From an uncultured Collinsella sp. (GTDB lineage Bacteria; Actinomycetota; Coriobacteriia; Coriobacteriales; Coriobacteriaceae), in the NCBI GenBank assembly GCA_900551195.1, contig URVD01000037.1, positions 1 through 11,022 of the forward strand: a DNA stretch of 11,022 nt. The letters are read 5' to 3'. The notes under the pieces were generated by a model that was not told the DNA's origin, ran no database searches, and saw nothing but the letters and a program-made list of their open reading frames with translations. The translations under genes were made by a program, and so were the position numbers. This document shows positions 1 to 6,386 of the stretch, one piece after another; position 1 is the first letter of the stretch, and the number at the start of each line of letters is the position of its first letter.

Positions 1-1617
1 GATGCGGTTGGCCTGATAGGCCTCGAAGTTGCCCTCGAACCAATACCAGTTGCCCGGGTTCTCGTCGGTGCCTTCCCACGCCAGAATGTGCGTGGCGACG
101 CGGTCCAGGAACATACGGTCGTGGCTAATGACCACCGAGCAGCCCGGGAACTCGAGCAGCGCCGCTTCGAGCGAGGACAGCGTCTCGACATCGAGGTCGT
201 TCGTGGGCTCGTCGAGGAGCAGCAGGTTGCCGCCCTGCTTGAGCGTAAGCGCCAGGTTCAGACGGTTGCGCTCGCCACCGGAGAGTACGCCAGCGCGTTT
301 CTGCTGGTCCTGGCCCTTAAAGCCAAAGCTCGCCACATAAGCACGGCTCGGAACCTCGGTCTCGCCGACCATCATGTGGTCCAGGCCGTCCGAGACGACC
401 TCCCATAGGTTCTTATCGGGGTCGATGCCGGAACGGTTCTGGTCGACATAGGAGATCTTGACGGTCTCGCCCACCTCGAGCTCGCCCGAAGTCAGCGGCT
501 CCAGGCCCACGATGGTCTTGAAGAGCGTAGTCTTGCCCACACCGTTGGGGCCGATGACGCCCACGATGCCGTTACGCGGCAGGGTGAAAGAAAGGTCGTC
601 GATGAGCACGCGGCCATCGAACTCCTTGTGCAGATGATGGGCCTCGAGCACCTTGTTGCCCAAACGCGGGCCCACAGGGATGCGGATGTCGGTCCAGTCG
701 AGCTTCTGGCTTGCGCGGGCCTCGGCCTCCATCTCCTCGTAGCGAGCCAGACGGGCCTTGTTCTTTGCCTGGCGAGCTTTGGGCGAGCTGCGTACCCACT
801 CGAGCTCGGCCTCCATGCGCTTGGCAAGCTTGGCATCGCGGTTGCCCTGCGCCTCGATACGGGCGGCCTTGGTCTCCAGATACGTGGAGTAGTTGCCCTT
901 GTAGGGATAAAGGTGACCGCGGTCGACCTCGCAGATCCACTCGGCAACGTTATCCAGGAAGTAGCGATCGTGCGTGACGGCAAGCACCGCGCCCTGGTAG
1001 TTGTGCAGGAAGTGCTCGAGCCACAGGATCGACTCGGCGTCCAGGTGGTTCGTGGGCTCGTCGAGCAGCAGCAGGTCGGGAGCCTCGAGCAGCAGCTTGC
1101 ACAGGGCCACGCGACGGCGCTCGCCGCCGGAAAGCACGTTGACCGGCATGTCGGAATCGGGCAGCTGCAGGGCGTCCATGGCCTGGCCGAGCTTGGAATC
1201 GATATCCCAGCCGTCAGCGGCGTCGATCTCGTCCTGGAGCTTGCCCATCTCGGCCATGAGGGCGTCCATGTCGCAATCCGGGTCGCACATCTCCTCGCCG
1301 ATCTTGTTGAAGCGATCGACCTTGGCAATCATGTCGCCAAACGCCATGCGCACGTTCTCGATGACGGTCTTGTCGTCGTCGAGCGGCGGCTCCTGCTGCA
1401 GGATACCCACGGTGTAGCCGGGGGTGAGCCTGGCATCGCCGTTGGAGACCTCCTCGATGCCGGCCATGATCTTGAGCAGGGTCGACTTGCCCATACCGTT
1501 GGGGCCCACGACGCCGATCTTGGCACCGGGGTAGAAGCTCAGGGTCACGTCGTCAAGGATTACCTTGTCGCCATGGGCCTTGCGAGCCTGATACATCTGG
1601 TAGATAAACTCCGCCAT
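1..1617 (-). CDS. ettA: Energy-dependent translational throttle protein EttA (ABC-F ATPase), 3' end cut by window edge
   Basis: This ABC-F protein has two ATPase cassettes and no membrane part. EttA of E. coli binds the ribosomal E site and couples the first steps of elongation to the ATP/ADP ratio. The start is ATG at 1617 (protein begins MAEFIYQMYQAR). An AAAGGA lies upstream at a rather long 12-base spacing. The frame runs open to base 1, giving 539 residues; the family is about 555, so only the C-terminal tail is missing. Visible motifs are Walker A GPNGMGKST (residues 38-46), signature LSGGERRR (162-169) and Walker B LLLLDEPTNHLD; then a charged linker rich in Lys/Arg between the cassettes; then a second Walker A GPNGVGKTT (356-364), signature LSGGERNR (445-452) and LLLLDEPTNDLD. 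All ATPase motifs look intact. It is probably a housekeeping gene transcribed on its own, since a terminator-like hairpin separates it from the upstream sdpRI-like pair. The family assignment is secure; the ribosomal role is taken from family knowledge. Confidence 0.93.
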   Translation of the reverse strand, partial: MAEFIYQMYQARKAHGDKVILDDVTLSFYPGAKIGVVGPNGMGKSTLLKIMAGIEEVSNGDARLTPGYTVGILQQEPPLDDDKTVIENVRMAFGDMIAKVDRFNKIGEEMCDPDCDMDALMAEMGKLQDEIDAADGWDIDSKLGQAMDALQLPDSDMPVNVLSGGERRRVALCKLLLEAPDLLLLDEPTNHLDAESILWLEHFLHNYQGAVLAVTHDRYFLDNVAEWICEVDRGHLYPYKGNYSTYLETKAARIEAQGNRDAKLAKRMEAELEWVRSSPKARQAKNKARLARYEEMEAEARASQKLDWTDIRIPVGPRLGNKVLEAHHLHKEFDGRVLIDDLSFTLPRNGIVGVIGPNGVGKTTLFKTIVGLEPLTSGELEVGETVKISYVDQNRSGIDPDKNLWEVVSDGLDHMMVGETEVPSRAYVASFGFKGQDQQKRAGVLSGGERNRLNLALTLKQGGNLLLLDEPTNDLDVETLSSLEAALLEFPGCSVVISHDRMFLDRVATHILAWEGTDENPGNWYWFEGNFEAYQANRI

Positions 1618-1644
1618 TTGTCTGTTTTATCCTTTCTACCTGCT

Positions 1645-1677
1645 GTTTCCATATTCTTGTTTCGCTTTAGTGGAAAC
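1645..1677. repeat. Inverted repeat in the ettA 5' leader
   Basis: Arms GTTTCCA (1645-1651) and TGGAAAC (1671-1677) are perfect 7-base complements separated by 19 bases. A smaller TTTCG/CGAAA pair overlaps the right arm. The repeat ends about 27 bases before the ettA start codon, upstream of its ribosome binding site. It could be an operator, a leader hairpin or chance. No convincing promoter hexamers were found beside it. Confidence 0.3.
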
Positions 1678-1708
1678 GAAATGAGGAAACCGGCTCTGAA
1701 ACTTAGCG

Positions 1709-1728
1709 AAAAAGGGGCATGGTTGCCC
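1709..1728 (-). terminator. Short Rho-independent terminator-like hairpin after sdpI
   Basis: On the minus strand this reads GGGCA, loop ACCA, TGCCC, then C and TTTTT. It is a 5-base stem with a U-tract. It lies about 75 bases after the sdpI stop and about 90 bases before the ettA start, so it fits the end of the sdpRI transcript. The stem is short, so termination may be partial. Confidence 0.5.
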
Positions 1729-1801
1729 ACACCCCCTAATACTACCTGGGAAAAGTCCCCCGGAACATACTATGAACTGCGTACGCTAGTTTTCCGCAAC
1801 C

Positions 1802-2506
1802 TTAACGAACAGCCCGCTGAGATTTGCGCCACAGCAGATACGAGTAGACGTAGACGGCTCCGACCGAACCAAACGCCAGAACCGCAATCACCGCGGCGAC
1901 GACTTCACTCGAAAGCACCGCACCTGCCACGCCCATCGCAATCAGGCCAACACCCAGCACCATAAAGCAGGCACCGCCAAAGCGCTGCGTACGGCGCCAG
2001 TTCTCGGGATCGGCAAGCGCCCAAGGCGTCTTGATACCGAGCGTATAGTTCTGCTTCACACGCGGCAAGTAGTTGCCTACGCCGATGAACAGCAAACCGA
2101 TAGCACCGGAAATCAGCACGTTGACCGAACCGACCGCCGGCACCACGCCCCAGACCGTAAGCTCACCCAACCAGCTTACGGCGCACATGAACAAGGTGAA
2201 GGCGATTACGAAGCCCTGATAGAACTTGCCCGAGGTTCGATATGCCTCACCTTTGGGATCGATGCGCGGCACCACGCAGAACATTGCGAGAAGCACCAGA
2301 GGCAGCACGCCGAGCGCGGAGGCCATCCAGCTGGGACCCCAACCGTCGACGGCGCCGTTCGCGCCCCAGTGCGTGGGAATCTGCCCAGGCAAGCTCGGCA
2401 TCACCATGAGGTGCGCTACGACATTGGCGACGCACAGAGCGATCAGCGCAATCCACACACGCCGCGATACCCCCGTGGCGTGAATGCCCTTGTTTTCGTT
2501 ATTCAT
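1802..2506 (-). CDS. sdpI: SdpI-family membrane protein (DUF1648 + SdpI domains)
   Basis: The product is a 234-residue polytopic membrane protein. In Bacillus subtilis SdpI gives immunity to the SdpC cannibalism toxin and, when toxin is bound, sequesters the repressor SdpR at the membrane. The N-terminal part fits DUF1648: a first membrane segment at about 17-36, then SLPGQIPTHWGANGAVDGWG (38-57), then a second segment (about 61-80). Further hydrophobic segments lie at about 98-118, 125-144, 177-200 and 203-224. The SdpI hallmark NYTLGIKTPWALADPENWRR (153-172) comes just before the fifth. I chose ATG 2506 because GGAAGG lies 8 bases upstream; it overlaps the end of the upstream repressor gene by 8 bases, which implies translational coupling. 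An in-frame earlier start at 2548 would lie deep inside that gene and is less likely. No sdpABC toxin genes are nearby, so the ligand is unknown. Confidence 0.85.
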   Translation of the reverse strand: MNNENKGIHATGVSRRVWIALIALCVANVVAHLMVMPSLPGQIPTHWGANGAVDGWGPSWMASALGVLPLVLLAMFCVVPRIDPKGEAYRTSGKFYQGFVIAFTLFMCAVSWLGELTVWGVVPAVGSVNVLISGAIGLLFIGVGNYLPRVKQNYTLGIKTPWALADPENWRRTQRFGGACFMVLGVGLIAMGVAGAVLSSEVVAAVIAVLAFGSVGAVYVYSYLLWRKSQRAVR

Positions 2507-2777
2507 CCTTATCACCTTCCGTGTTTGTAAAGCCCATAAACCAACCAATCAAATCCTGCATGACGGTGGTATTTAAGCTGTATACGATGTTTTGGCCATG
2601 GCGCTCGTCGGTCACCAACCCGGCGTTTTTGAGCGTCGCCAAGTGATGGCTCAACGACGGCTTGCTGATGTCAAAATGCTCGGCAAGCTCCCCGGCCGTG
2701 CGATTGCCCTCGCGCAGCAGTTCCAAAATGTGACGCCGTGTAGGATCGGCCAGCGCCTTAAAACCCTCTCCCGGCAT
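2499..2777 (-). CDS. sdpR: SdpR-like ArsR-family transcriptional repressor
   Basis: The product is a 92-residue winged-helix regulator, about the size of B. subtilis SdpR. It begins MPGEGFKALADPTRRHILEL, the typical ArsR opening. Its recognition-helix region is ISKPSLSHHLATLKNAGLV (37-55), and the wing plus dimer helix read ERHGQNIVYSLNTTVMQDLI (58-77). The last part, with YSLNTTV and the following aromatic helix, resembles SdpR more than metal-sensing ArsR/SmtB proteins. It has no CxC motif, so metal sensing is unlikely. ATG 2777 is preferred because AGGAGG (2782-2787) sits 4 bases upstream; a longer frame from 2813 would start upstream of that site. It is co-transcribed with the SdpI-like gene and probably represses its own promoter. 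Confidence 0.88.
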   Translation of the reverse strand: MPGEGFKALADPTRRHILELLREGNRTAGELAEHFDISKPSLSHHLATLKNAGLVTDERHGQNIVYSLNTTVMQDLIGWFMGFTNTEGDKDE

Positions 2778-2811
2778 AAGACCTCCTCTCATCATTTCGT
2801 TCGACGCGCAC

Positions 2812-2840
2812 ACTATACTCGATATTTAGATGTTTGTCTA
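2812..2840 (-). promoter_or_regulatory. Predicted sigma-70-type promoter of sdpR-sdpI
   Basis: On the minus strand a -35 TAGACA (2835-2840) and a -10 TATAGT (2812-2817) are separated by exactly 17 bases, one mismatch each from consensus. Transcription would begin near 2805, leaving a leader of about 28 bases that contains AGGAGG. It points away from the tcdA promoter region. Confidence 0.62.
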
Positions 2841-2849
2841 ACTATCTAA
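2826..2849. promoter_or_regulatory. Candidate SdpR operator overlapping the -35 box
   Basis: TTAGA (2826-2830) and TCTAA (2837-2841) form an inverted repeat with a 6-base spacer. A second ATCTAA at 2844-2849 also pairs with TTAGAT at 2826-2831. The -35 hexamer lies inside this AT-rich repeat, which suits an autorepressor. No operator consensus was checked, so binding by the adjacent repressor is an inference. Confidence 0.45.
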
Positions 2850-2906
2850 CCGCAATGCTTCAAACCACATCAAAGCAAACGCCATCGCAGCCTATGGGCG
2901 ATTACC

Positions 2907-2912
2907 TATAAT
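2907..2912 (+). promoter_or_regulatory. Possible -10 element of tcdA
   Basis: A perfect TATAAT lies 45 bases before the tcdA start, in the divergent gap. The expected -35 position (about 2884-2889, ATCGCA) is poor, so this would be a weak or activator-dependent promoter if real. Confidence 0.4.
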
Positions 2913-2956
2913 GGCGATAGCTAGAACACGATTCACTTCCCCATCGGAGGATGTCT

Positions 2957-3754
2957 ATGACTGAAACCACAGCCGCAACTCCCAACGAGACACGCGACAC
3001 CAAGCTCGAGATCATCATGGGCCGCGAGGCACTCGATAAGCTCGCTGATGCCACGGTGCTGGTGCTCGGCTGCGGAGGCGTGGGATCTAACTGCTGCGAG
3101 GCACTTGCCCGCGGCGGCATCGGTCATTTCGTCATTCTGGACAAGGACATCGTCGCGCCCAGCAATATCAATCGCCAGGCTATCGCCTTTCACAGCACCG
3201 TCGGCAAACGCAAGGTCGATGTTATGGAAGCCATGATTCGCGATATCAATCCCGCCGCCACCGTTATCAAGCGCACCGAATACCTGCTGAGCGACAACAT
3301 CGACGAGTTCTTCGCGAGCGTTTTGGAGCAAACAGACGGCAAGCTCGACTACGTCGTCGACGCCATCGACACCATCTCGGCCAAGCTCACCATTGCCAAA
3401 TATGCTCAGGACCATGACATCCGTTTGGTTAGCTCCATGGGCGGGGCCAACAAGCTCCATCCCGAGTGCCTCCGCTTTGCCGACATTTTCGATACGGTAC
3501 GTGACCCCATGAGCCGCATCATGCGCAAAGAGTGCAAAAAACGTGGCATCAAGAGCCTTCACGTGCTGTTTAGCTGCGAGGAATCGGTTAAGACACAGCC
3601 CCGCGACCCTTCCAATATCCACGAGCGCACCGAGTTGGGCACCGCCAGCTTTATGCCGCCCATCATGGGCCAGATGATTGCCGGCGAGGTTATCCGCCAG
3701 ATCAGCGGGCGCGGCACTGAGCGCGTACGCTCCGATGGCCAGCGCCTGGACTAG
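2957..3754 (+). CDS. tcdA: tRNA threonylcarbamoyladenosine dehydratase TcdA (ThiF/E1-like)
   Basis: The product is 265 residues, the usual TcdA/YgdL length. TcdA uses ATP to activate and cyclise the t6A modification at tRNA position 37 to ct6A. The N-terminal Rossmann ATP site reads LVLGCGGVGSNCCEALAR (35-52). It is followed by LDKDIVAPSNINRQ (61-74) with the conserved Asp and Asn-Arg, then VVDAIDTISAKL, then the family-typical SSMGGANKLHP, the DPMSRIMRKECKKRGI stretch, and a late GTASFMPPIMGQMIAGEV segment that matches GSATMVTATFGF-type ends of TcdA. GGAGG (2946-2950) abuts an ATG at 2951 but sits 6 bases from the in-frame ATG at 2957, so 2957 is the better start. It is followed 14 bases later by tatD, probably in one transcript. 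MoeB/ThiF of sulfur transfer are less likely: there is no zinc CxxC pair and no partner carrier gene. Confidence 0.88.
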   Translation: MTETTAATPNETRDTKLEIIMGREALDKLADATVLVLGCGGVGSNCCEALARGGIGHFVILDKDIVAPSNINRQAIAFHSTVGKRKVDVMEAMIRDINPAATVIKRTEYLLSDNIDEFFASVLEQTDGKLDYVVDAIDTISAKLTIAKYAQDHDIRLVSSMGGANKLHPECLRFADIFDTVRDPMSRIMRKECKKRGIKSLHVLFSCEESVKTQPRDPSNIHERTELGTASFMPPIMGQMIAGEVIRQISGRGTERVRSDGQRLD

Positions 3755-3768
3755 CAGGATGCCCTGCG

Positions 3769-4551
3769 ATGGAACCGCGATTCTTTGACACGCATTGTCA
3801 CCTTGATTTGATGCTCAGCCCCGATGCTGCAGCCAGTGAGTCGGCGGCGTTGGATCTGGGGCTCTTTGACTGCGGGGTCGACCCACGCGACTTCGCGGCA
3901 GCAAAAAAGCGGGCCAGCCGCTACCCAAACATTATCGCGGGCGCTGGCCTCCATCCCTGGTGGCTCGCCGACGGCCGCTGCGGTCCTGCCGAAGTCAATC
4001 TGCTTTGCGAAGTTGCTGACCAAGAGCGCTATATCGGCGAGGTAGGACTCGACTTTTCCGCGCGCTTTGCCGGAAGCGAACCGCTACAAATACAGGCATT
4101 TGACCGGCTCTGCAATGCCCTCGTGCAGCATCCTCTTGCAGGTCGCGTGATATCAATTCACGCCGTTCGTTCAGCAGGAGCCGTACTGGACGTCCTCGAA
4201 TCGCATGGACTACTCATCCCAAACTCCGACTCCCCCGTTATCATCTTCCACTGGTTTAGCGGCACTTCGGACGAACTCGCCCGCGCGCGTAATGCGGGCT
4301 GCTATTTTTCCGTCAACGAACGCATGCTCGCGACCAAGCGCGGTCGCGAATACGCACGACAGATTCCACTCGACCGCCTGCTGCTCGAGACCGATGCGCC
4401 GGCCGAGCCAAACACAGAAACAAGCGCGCAGTCGCTCATCAGATCGCTCACAAGGACCTCGGAACACATCGCCTCACTCAAAAACTGTGACATAAAGCGC
4501 ATCGAATCGGCAGTTTTAGCAAATGCGCACTCTGTTTTTGACCTTCGCTAA
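3769..4551 (+). CDS. tatD: TatD-family metal-dependent hydrolase / DNase
   Basis: The product is a 260-residue TIM-barrel metallohydrolase of the TatD type; characterised members are 3'-5' exonucleases or DNases with two metal ions. Metal-binding landmarks in order are DTHCHLD (7-13, HxH), GAGLHPWW (58-65), GEVGLD (90-95, bridging Glu), ISIHA (128-132), IIFHWFSG (158-165) and LLLETDAP (204-211, with the final Asp). All are present, so the enzyme is expected to be active. The only in-frame start compatible with the N-terminal motif is ATG 3769. Its AGGA (3756-3759) is weak at 9 bases' spacing, so translation may depend on coupling to tcdA, whose stop is 14 bases upstream. The middle, between the HxH strand and the third motif, is divergent from textbook TatD. 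Confidence 0.85.
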   Translation: MEPRFFDTHCHLDLMLSPDAAASESAALDLGLFDCGVDPRDFAAAKKRASRYPNIIAGAGLHPWWLADGRCGPAEVNLLCEVADQERYIGEVGLDFSARFAGSEPLQIQAFDRLCNALVQHPLAGRVISIHAVRSAGAVLDVLESHGLLIPNSDSPVIIFHWFSGTSDELARARNAGCYFSVNERMLATKRGREYARQIPLDRLLLETDAPAEPNTETSAQSLIRSLTRTSEHIASLKNCDIKRIESAVLANAHSVFDLR

Positions 4552-4577
4552 CCCCTGTGGGCAAAAATGCCAAGGGG
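4552..4577. terminator. Hairpin between convergent tatD and the kinase remnant
   Basis: CCCCT/AGGGG outer stem and GGCA/TGCC inner stem enclose an AAAA loop with a small internal bulge. It starts directly after the tatD stop codon. There is no U-tract on either strand, so it is a weak terminator at best. The following bases up to 4630 hold nothing else that I recognise. Confidence 0.35.
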
Positions 4578-4630
4578 CATGCGAATCGCACAACGCAGTC
4601 CCTATTGGTAGGCAGTACAATTCGGCAGCA

Positions 4631-5697
4631 TTACACCAATTCGTGCATGAGATCACGGTTGCGTGCATACAATTCGTCAAAGATATGACGGCGCGACGCA
4701 TATAACTCGTGGGCAGCCATATCGGGCACGATTGTTTGCGCAACGCCAAGGACTTGGGCGAGCTCATCCCATGATGCATAGGCGCCACCTGCGAGAGCTG
4801 CCATGATGGCATCACCGAAGCATGCACCCACCGTAACCTTGGCAACCGAGACCTCGCGCCCGCATACGTCGGCGATAGCCTGCATCCAAACTGGATTCTT
4901 GGTTCCACCTCCGACAAGCATAATGCGCCCAATTGGCAGTCCATGCTCTCGCTCGATAATGTCGACATGGGATGCAACGGTATACGCGACGCCTTCCAAG
5001 GCGGCGCGAACCATATGGGCTCGCGTATGCCTTCCGGTCAGGCCAAAGAAGACGCCACGCGCCTCGGGATCGTTGAGCGGAGTACGCTCCCCCGCAAAGT
5101 ACGGCAGACACAGGAGCCCATCGGCACCCGGCGCCACATCGGCGGCATCATGCGCCATAACCGAATATGCATCGGGGCCACCGTGGTCCTCGGCCTCTAC
5201 GGCGTCGCGATACAGCTCTTGGCGCAGCCACGATGTGAGTGCACCCGCCGTATTGGTCCCCGCGCAGATCCCGTAAGTTCCGGGAATGATAAACGTCCCC
5301 GGCCACAGGCGGGCATCATCGATCATATGATCGGCTAGGTAGATGAAATACGCCGTACTCCCCAACTGAATCATCATATCGCCGGGACGGAATACACCCG
5401 TCGAAATGGCCTCGGCACCAGAGTCGCCCGTTCCCACTAAGACAGGTGTCCCTGCCGCGAGCCCCGTCGCCTCAGCCGCACGCTGCGACGCTCGCGGACC
5501 TCATCGGCAAGCTCGCCCGAAGCACCACGACCGGCAGCCGAACTGCCGATGACCATCGCATCTGGAAGACAATTAAAGAGAAGTGAATCGGCAATGTCCG
5601 CAGTCGTGCGGTCGTCGAGATAAACCTCCCCCCCCTCGCTCGTGATGAAGTGAAAAAGCTTGAGGTCGTCCAGGCGCAGCGCCGTCTTGCGACGCAT
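4631..5697 (-). pseudogene. FGGY-family carbohydrate kinase remnant (xylulokinase-like), 5'-truncated and frameshifted
   Basis: FGGY kinases phosphorylate pentuloses or similar sugars and are about 500 residues long. Here only the C-terminal half is intact. From about 5479 to 4631 one frame reads AAEATGLAAGTPVLVGTGDSG (the GTGD Asp is the expected catalytic base), IQLGST, LPYFAGERTPLNDPEARG, RAALEGVAY and VGGGTKNPVWMQAIADVCG, ending HELV. Upstream, between about 5697 and 5497, a second frame carries GEVYLDDRTTADIADSLLFN and GELADEV, which fit the preceding FGGY region. The join between 5497 and 5479 needs a one-base insertion to restore reading, so about one base has been lost. The FGGY_N domain with the first ATP/substrate motif is absent. 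A GTG at 5437 could start a 268-residue fragment, but without the N-terminal domain this could not be a working kinase. A sequencing error could explain the frameshift but not the missing half. Confidence 0.8.
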
Positions 5698-5837
5698 GGT
5701 GTGAGTGAAATCTCGGTCAATCAGCCCGAGATCACCGGCCCAGGCACCGCAAAAAATGCAGCGCGTGAACTGCGCTTGGCGGCTTCCACGACTTGCGACA
5801 CGCTTCCGCCCGGATAATACAACGGATCACCTGGCAG
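5698..5837 (-). other. Unrecognised stretch between kinase remnant and IS scrap
   Basis: The minus frame of the upstream kinase fragment stays open to about 5826 and includes AWAGDLGLIDRDFTHTM, but this does not match an FGGY N-terminus that I know. A second minus frame (containing YYPGGSVSQVVEAAK) stops at about 5722. No plus-strand frame resembles transposase here. It is most likely decayed coding sequence left by a deletion. Confidence 0.4.
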
Positions 5838-5941
5838 AGGACGCAGACTAAACTGAAGGGACTGACCCCGGAGGAGTTCCGGAGCCAGTCCCTTGCGGCG
5901 TAGTTCTTATTTAAGCCGTCCAAGTTTTGGGGTGCAGCTCA
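5838..5941 (+). mobile_element. Right-end remnant of an IS3-family (IS150-group-like) insertion sequence
   Basis: On the plus strand 5847-5903 reads TKLKGLTPEEFRSQSLAA-stop, the characteristic C-terminus of IS3-family OrfB transposases. The stop TAG (5901-5903) is followed by a short tail and a terminal inverted repeat ending at 5941. The rest of the transposase (DDE domain), OrfA and the left end are missing. The left boundary is approximate, because recognisable transposase sequence fades before about 5838. The codons from 5856 to 5894 also form a strong hairpin (AAGGGACTG with CAGTCCCTT), which may stop transcription on either strand. The remnant lies 14 bases past the stop of the YjbQ-like gene and beside the truncated kinase, and it may mark the deletion that removed the kinase's 5' half. 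Confidence 0.72.
5916..5941. repeat. IS right terminal inverted repeat (single copy)
   Basis: Read inward from the end on the minus strand, this begins TGAGCTGCACCCCAAAACTT and continues GGACGG. This matches the style of IS150-group ends (TG..CTGCACCC, then TTGGACG). No matching left repeat was seen in the window. Confidence 0.62.
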
Positions 5942-5955
5942 TTATTGCAGGAACG

Positions 5956-6384
5956 TTATTCCCCCAGCACCTCGACGTACACTTTTCGCTTCTGCGGACC
6001 GTCAAACTCCGCAAGATAGATGTTCTGGGCACCTCCGCACACGATGTGGCCATCTTGGACGGGAAAGAAGCAACTGTTTCCACAAATCATGCTCTTGATA
6101 TGCCCACAGGAGTTGTTGCCGGTGGCTCCATAGCTCGGCAGGAAGTGTGCATGCGCATAGGGAGCATCGAGTGGGGCGATGCGATCAAGCGTCTCCATAA
6201 GATCCGTCTCCACGCAGGGCAGTCCCTCGTTTACCACGATTCCGCAGGTCGTATGCGACAAAATAATCGCTGCCAAGCCATTCGTCACCGAGCTGCGTTC
6301 GATGGCAGCGTGCACGTCTTCGGTAATATCGATGAACTGGTCCGGAGCAGTCGATAGATAGCTCAATGTCTCGAGCGTCACCAT
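5956..6384 (-). CDS. YjbQ/UPF0047 family protein, cysteine-rich variant
   Basis: The product has 142 residues, the normal YjbQ length. The family is small and single-domain; databases call it a 'secondary thiamine-phosphate synthase enzyme', but its true reaction is unsettled. Matching features are QFIDIT (16-21), HTTCGIVVNE (44-53; usually HTTAGI.INE), GHIKSMICGNS (94-104; usually H.H.R/KASLLGPS), PVQDG (108-112) and IYLAEFDGPQKRKV (122-135). Departures are that the usual DDGN.H segment reads GATGNNSCGH and the usual GTWQ reads GGAQ. Six cysteines (47, 57, 93, 101, 105, 116) are many for this family. ATG 6384 is preferred, with GGA 9 bases upstream; a GTG at 6390 would overlap the preceding stop as GTGA. 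Either way it is tightly coupled to the amidohydrolase gene and is the last gene of the operon. Confidence 0.75.
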   Translation of the reverse strand: MVTLETLSYLSTAPDQFIDITEDVHAAIERSSVTNGLAAIILSHTTCGIVVNEGLPCVETDLMETLDRIAPLDAPYAHAHFLPSYGATGNNSCGHIKSMICGNSCFFPVQDGHIVCGGAQNIYLAEFDGPQKRKVYVEVLGE

Positions 6385-6386
6385 GT

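Noticed and set aside
492..1328. Minus-strand frame of 278 codons within ettA
   Set aside because: It is low-complexity (Ser/Arg/Pro/Cys-rich) and out of frame with the conserved ATPase motifs.
628..1965. Long plus-strand open frame (445 codons) opposite ettA
   Set aside because: It lies antisense to a clear ABC-F gene with all motifs intact. The protein has no recognisable motifs and runs past the ettA start through non-coding sequence, so it is a shadow of high-GC codon use.
2881..2920. GCCATCGC / GGCGAT repeats upstream of tcdA as an operator
   Set aside because: The arms do not pair exactly and the spacing is irregular, so it is no better than chance in this base composition.
5437..5437. 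GTG at 5437 as a genuine start of a short kinase
   Set aside because: It falls in the middle of the conserved FGGY motif (VLVGTGDSG). The preceding residues also match the family in the same frame, so it is an internal codon.
5856..5894. Hairpin first read as a dedicated operon terminator
   Set aside because: The bases are explained by transposase C-terminal codons of an IS3-type remnant. A secondary terminator role is possible and is listed as a finding, not as a feature.
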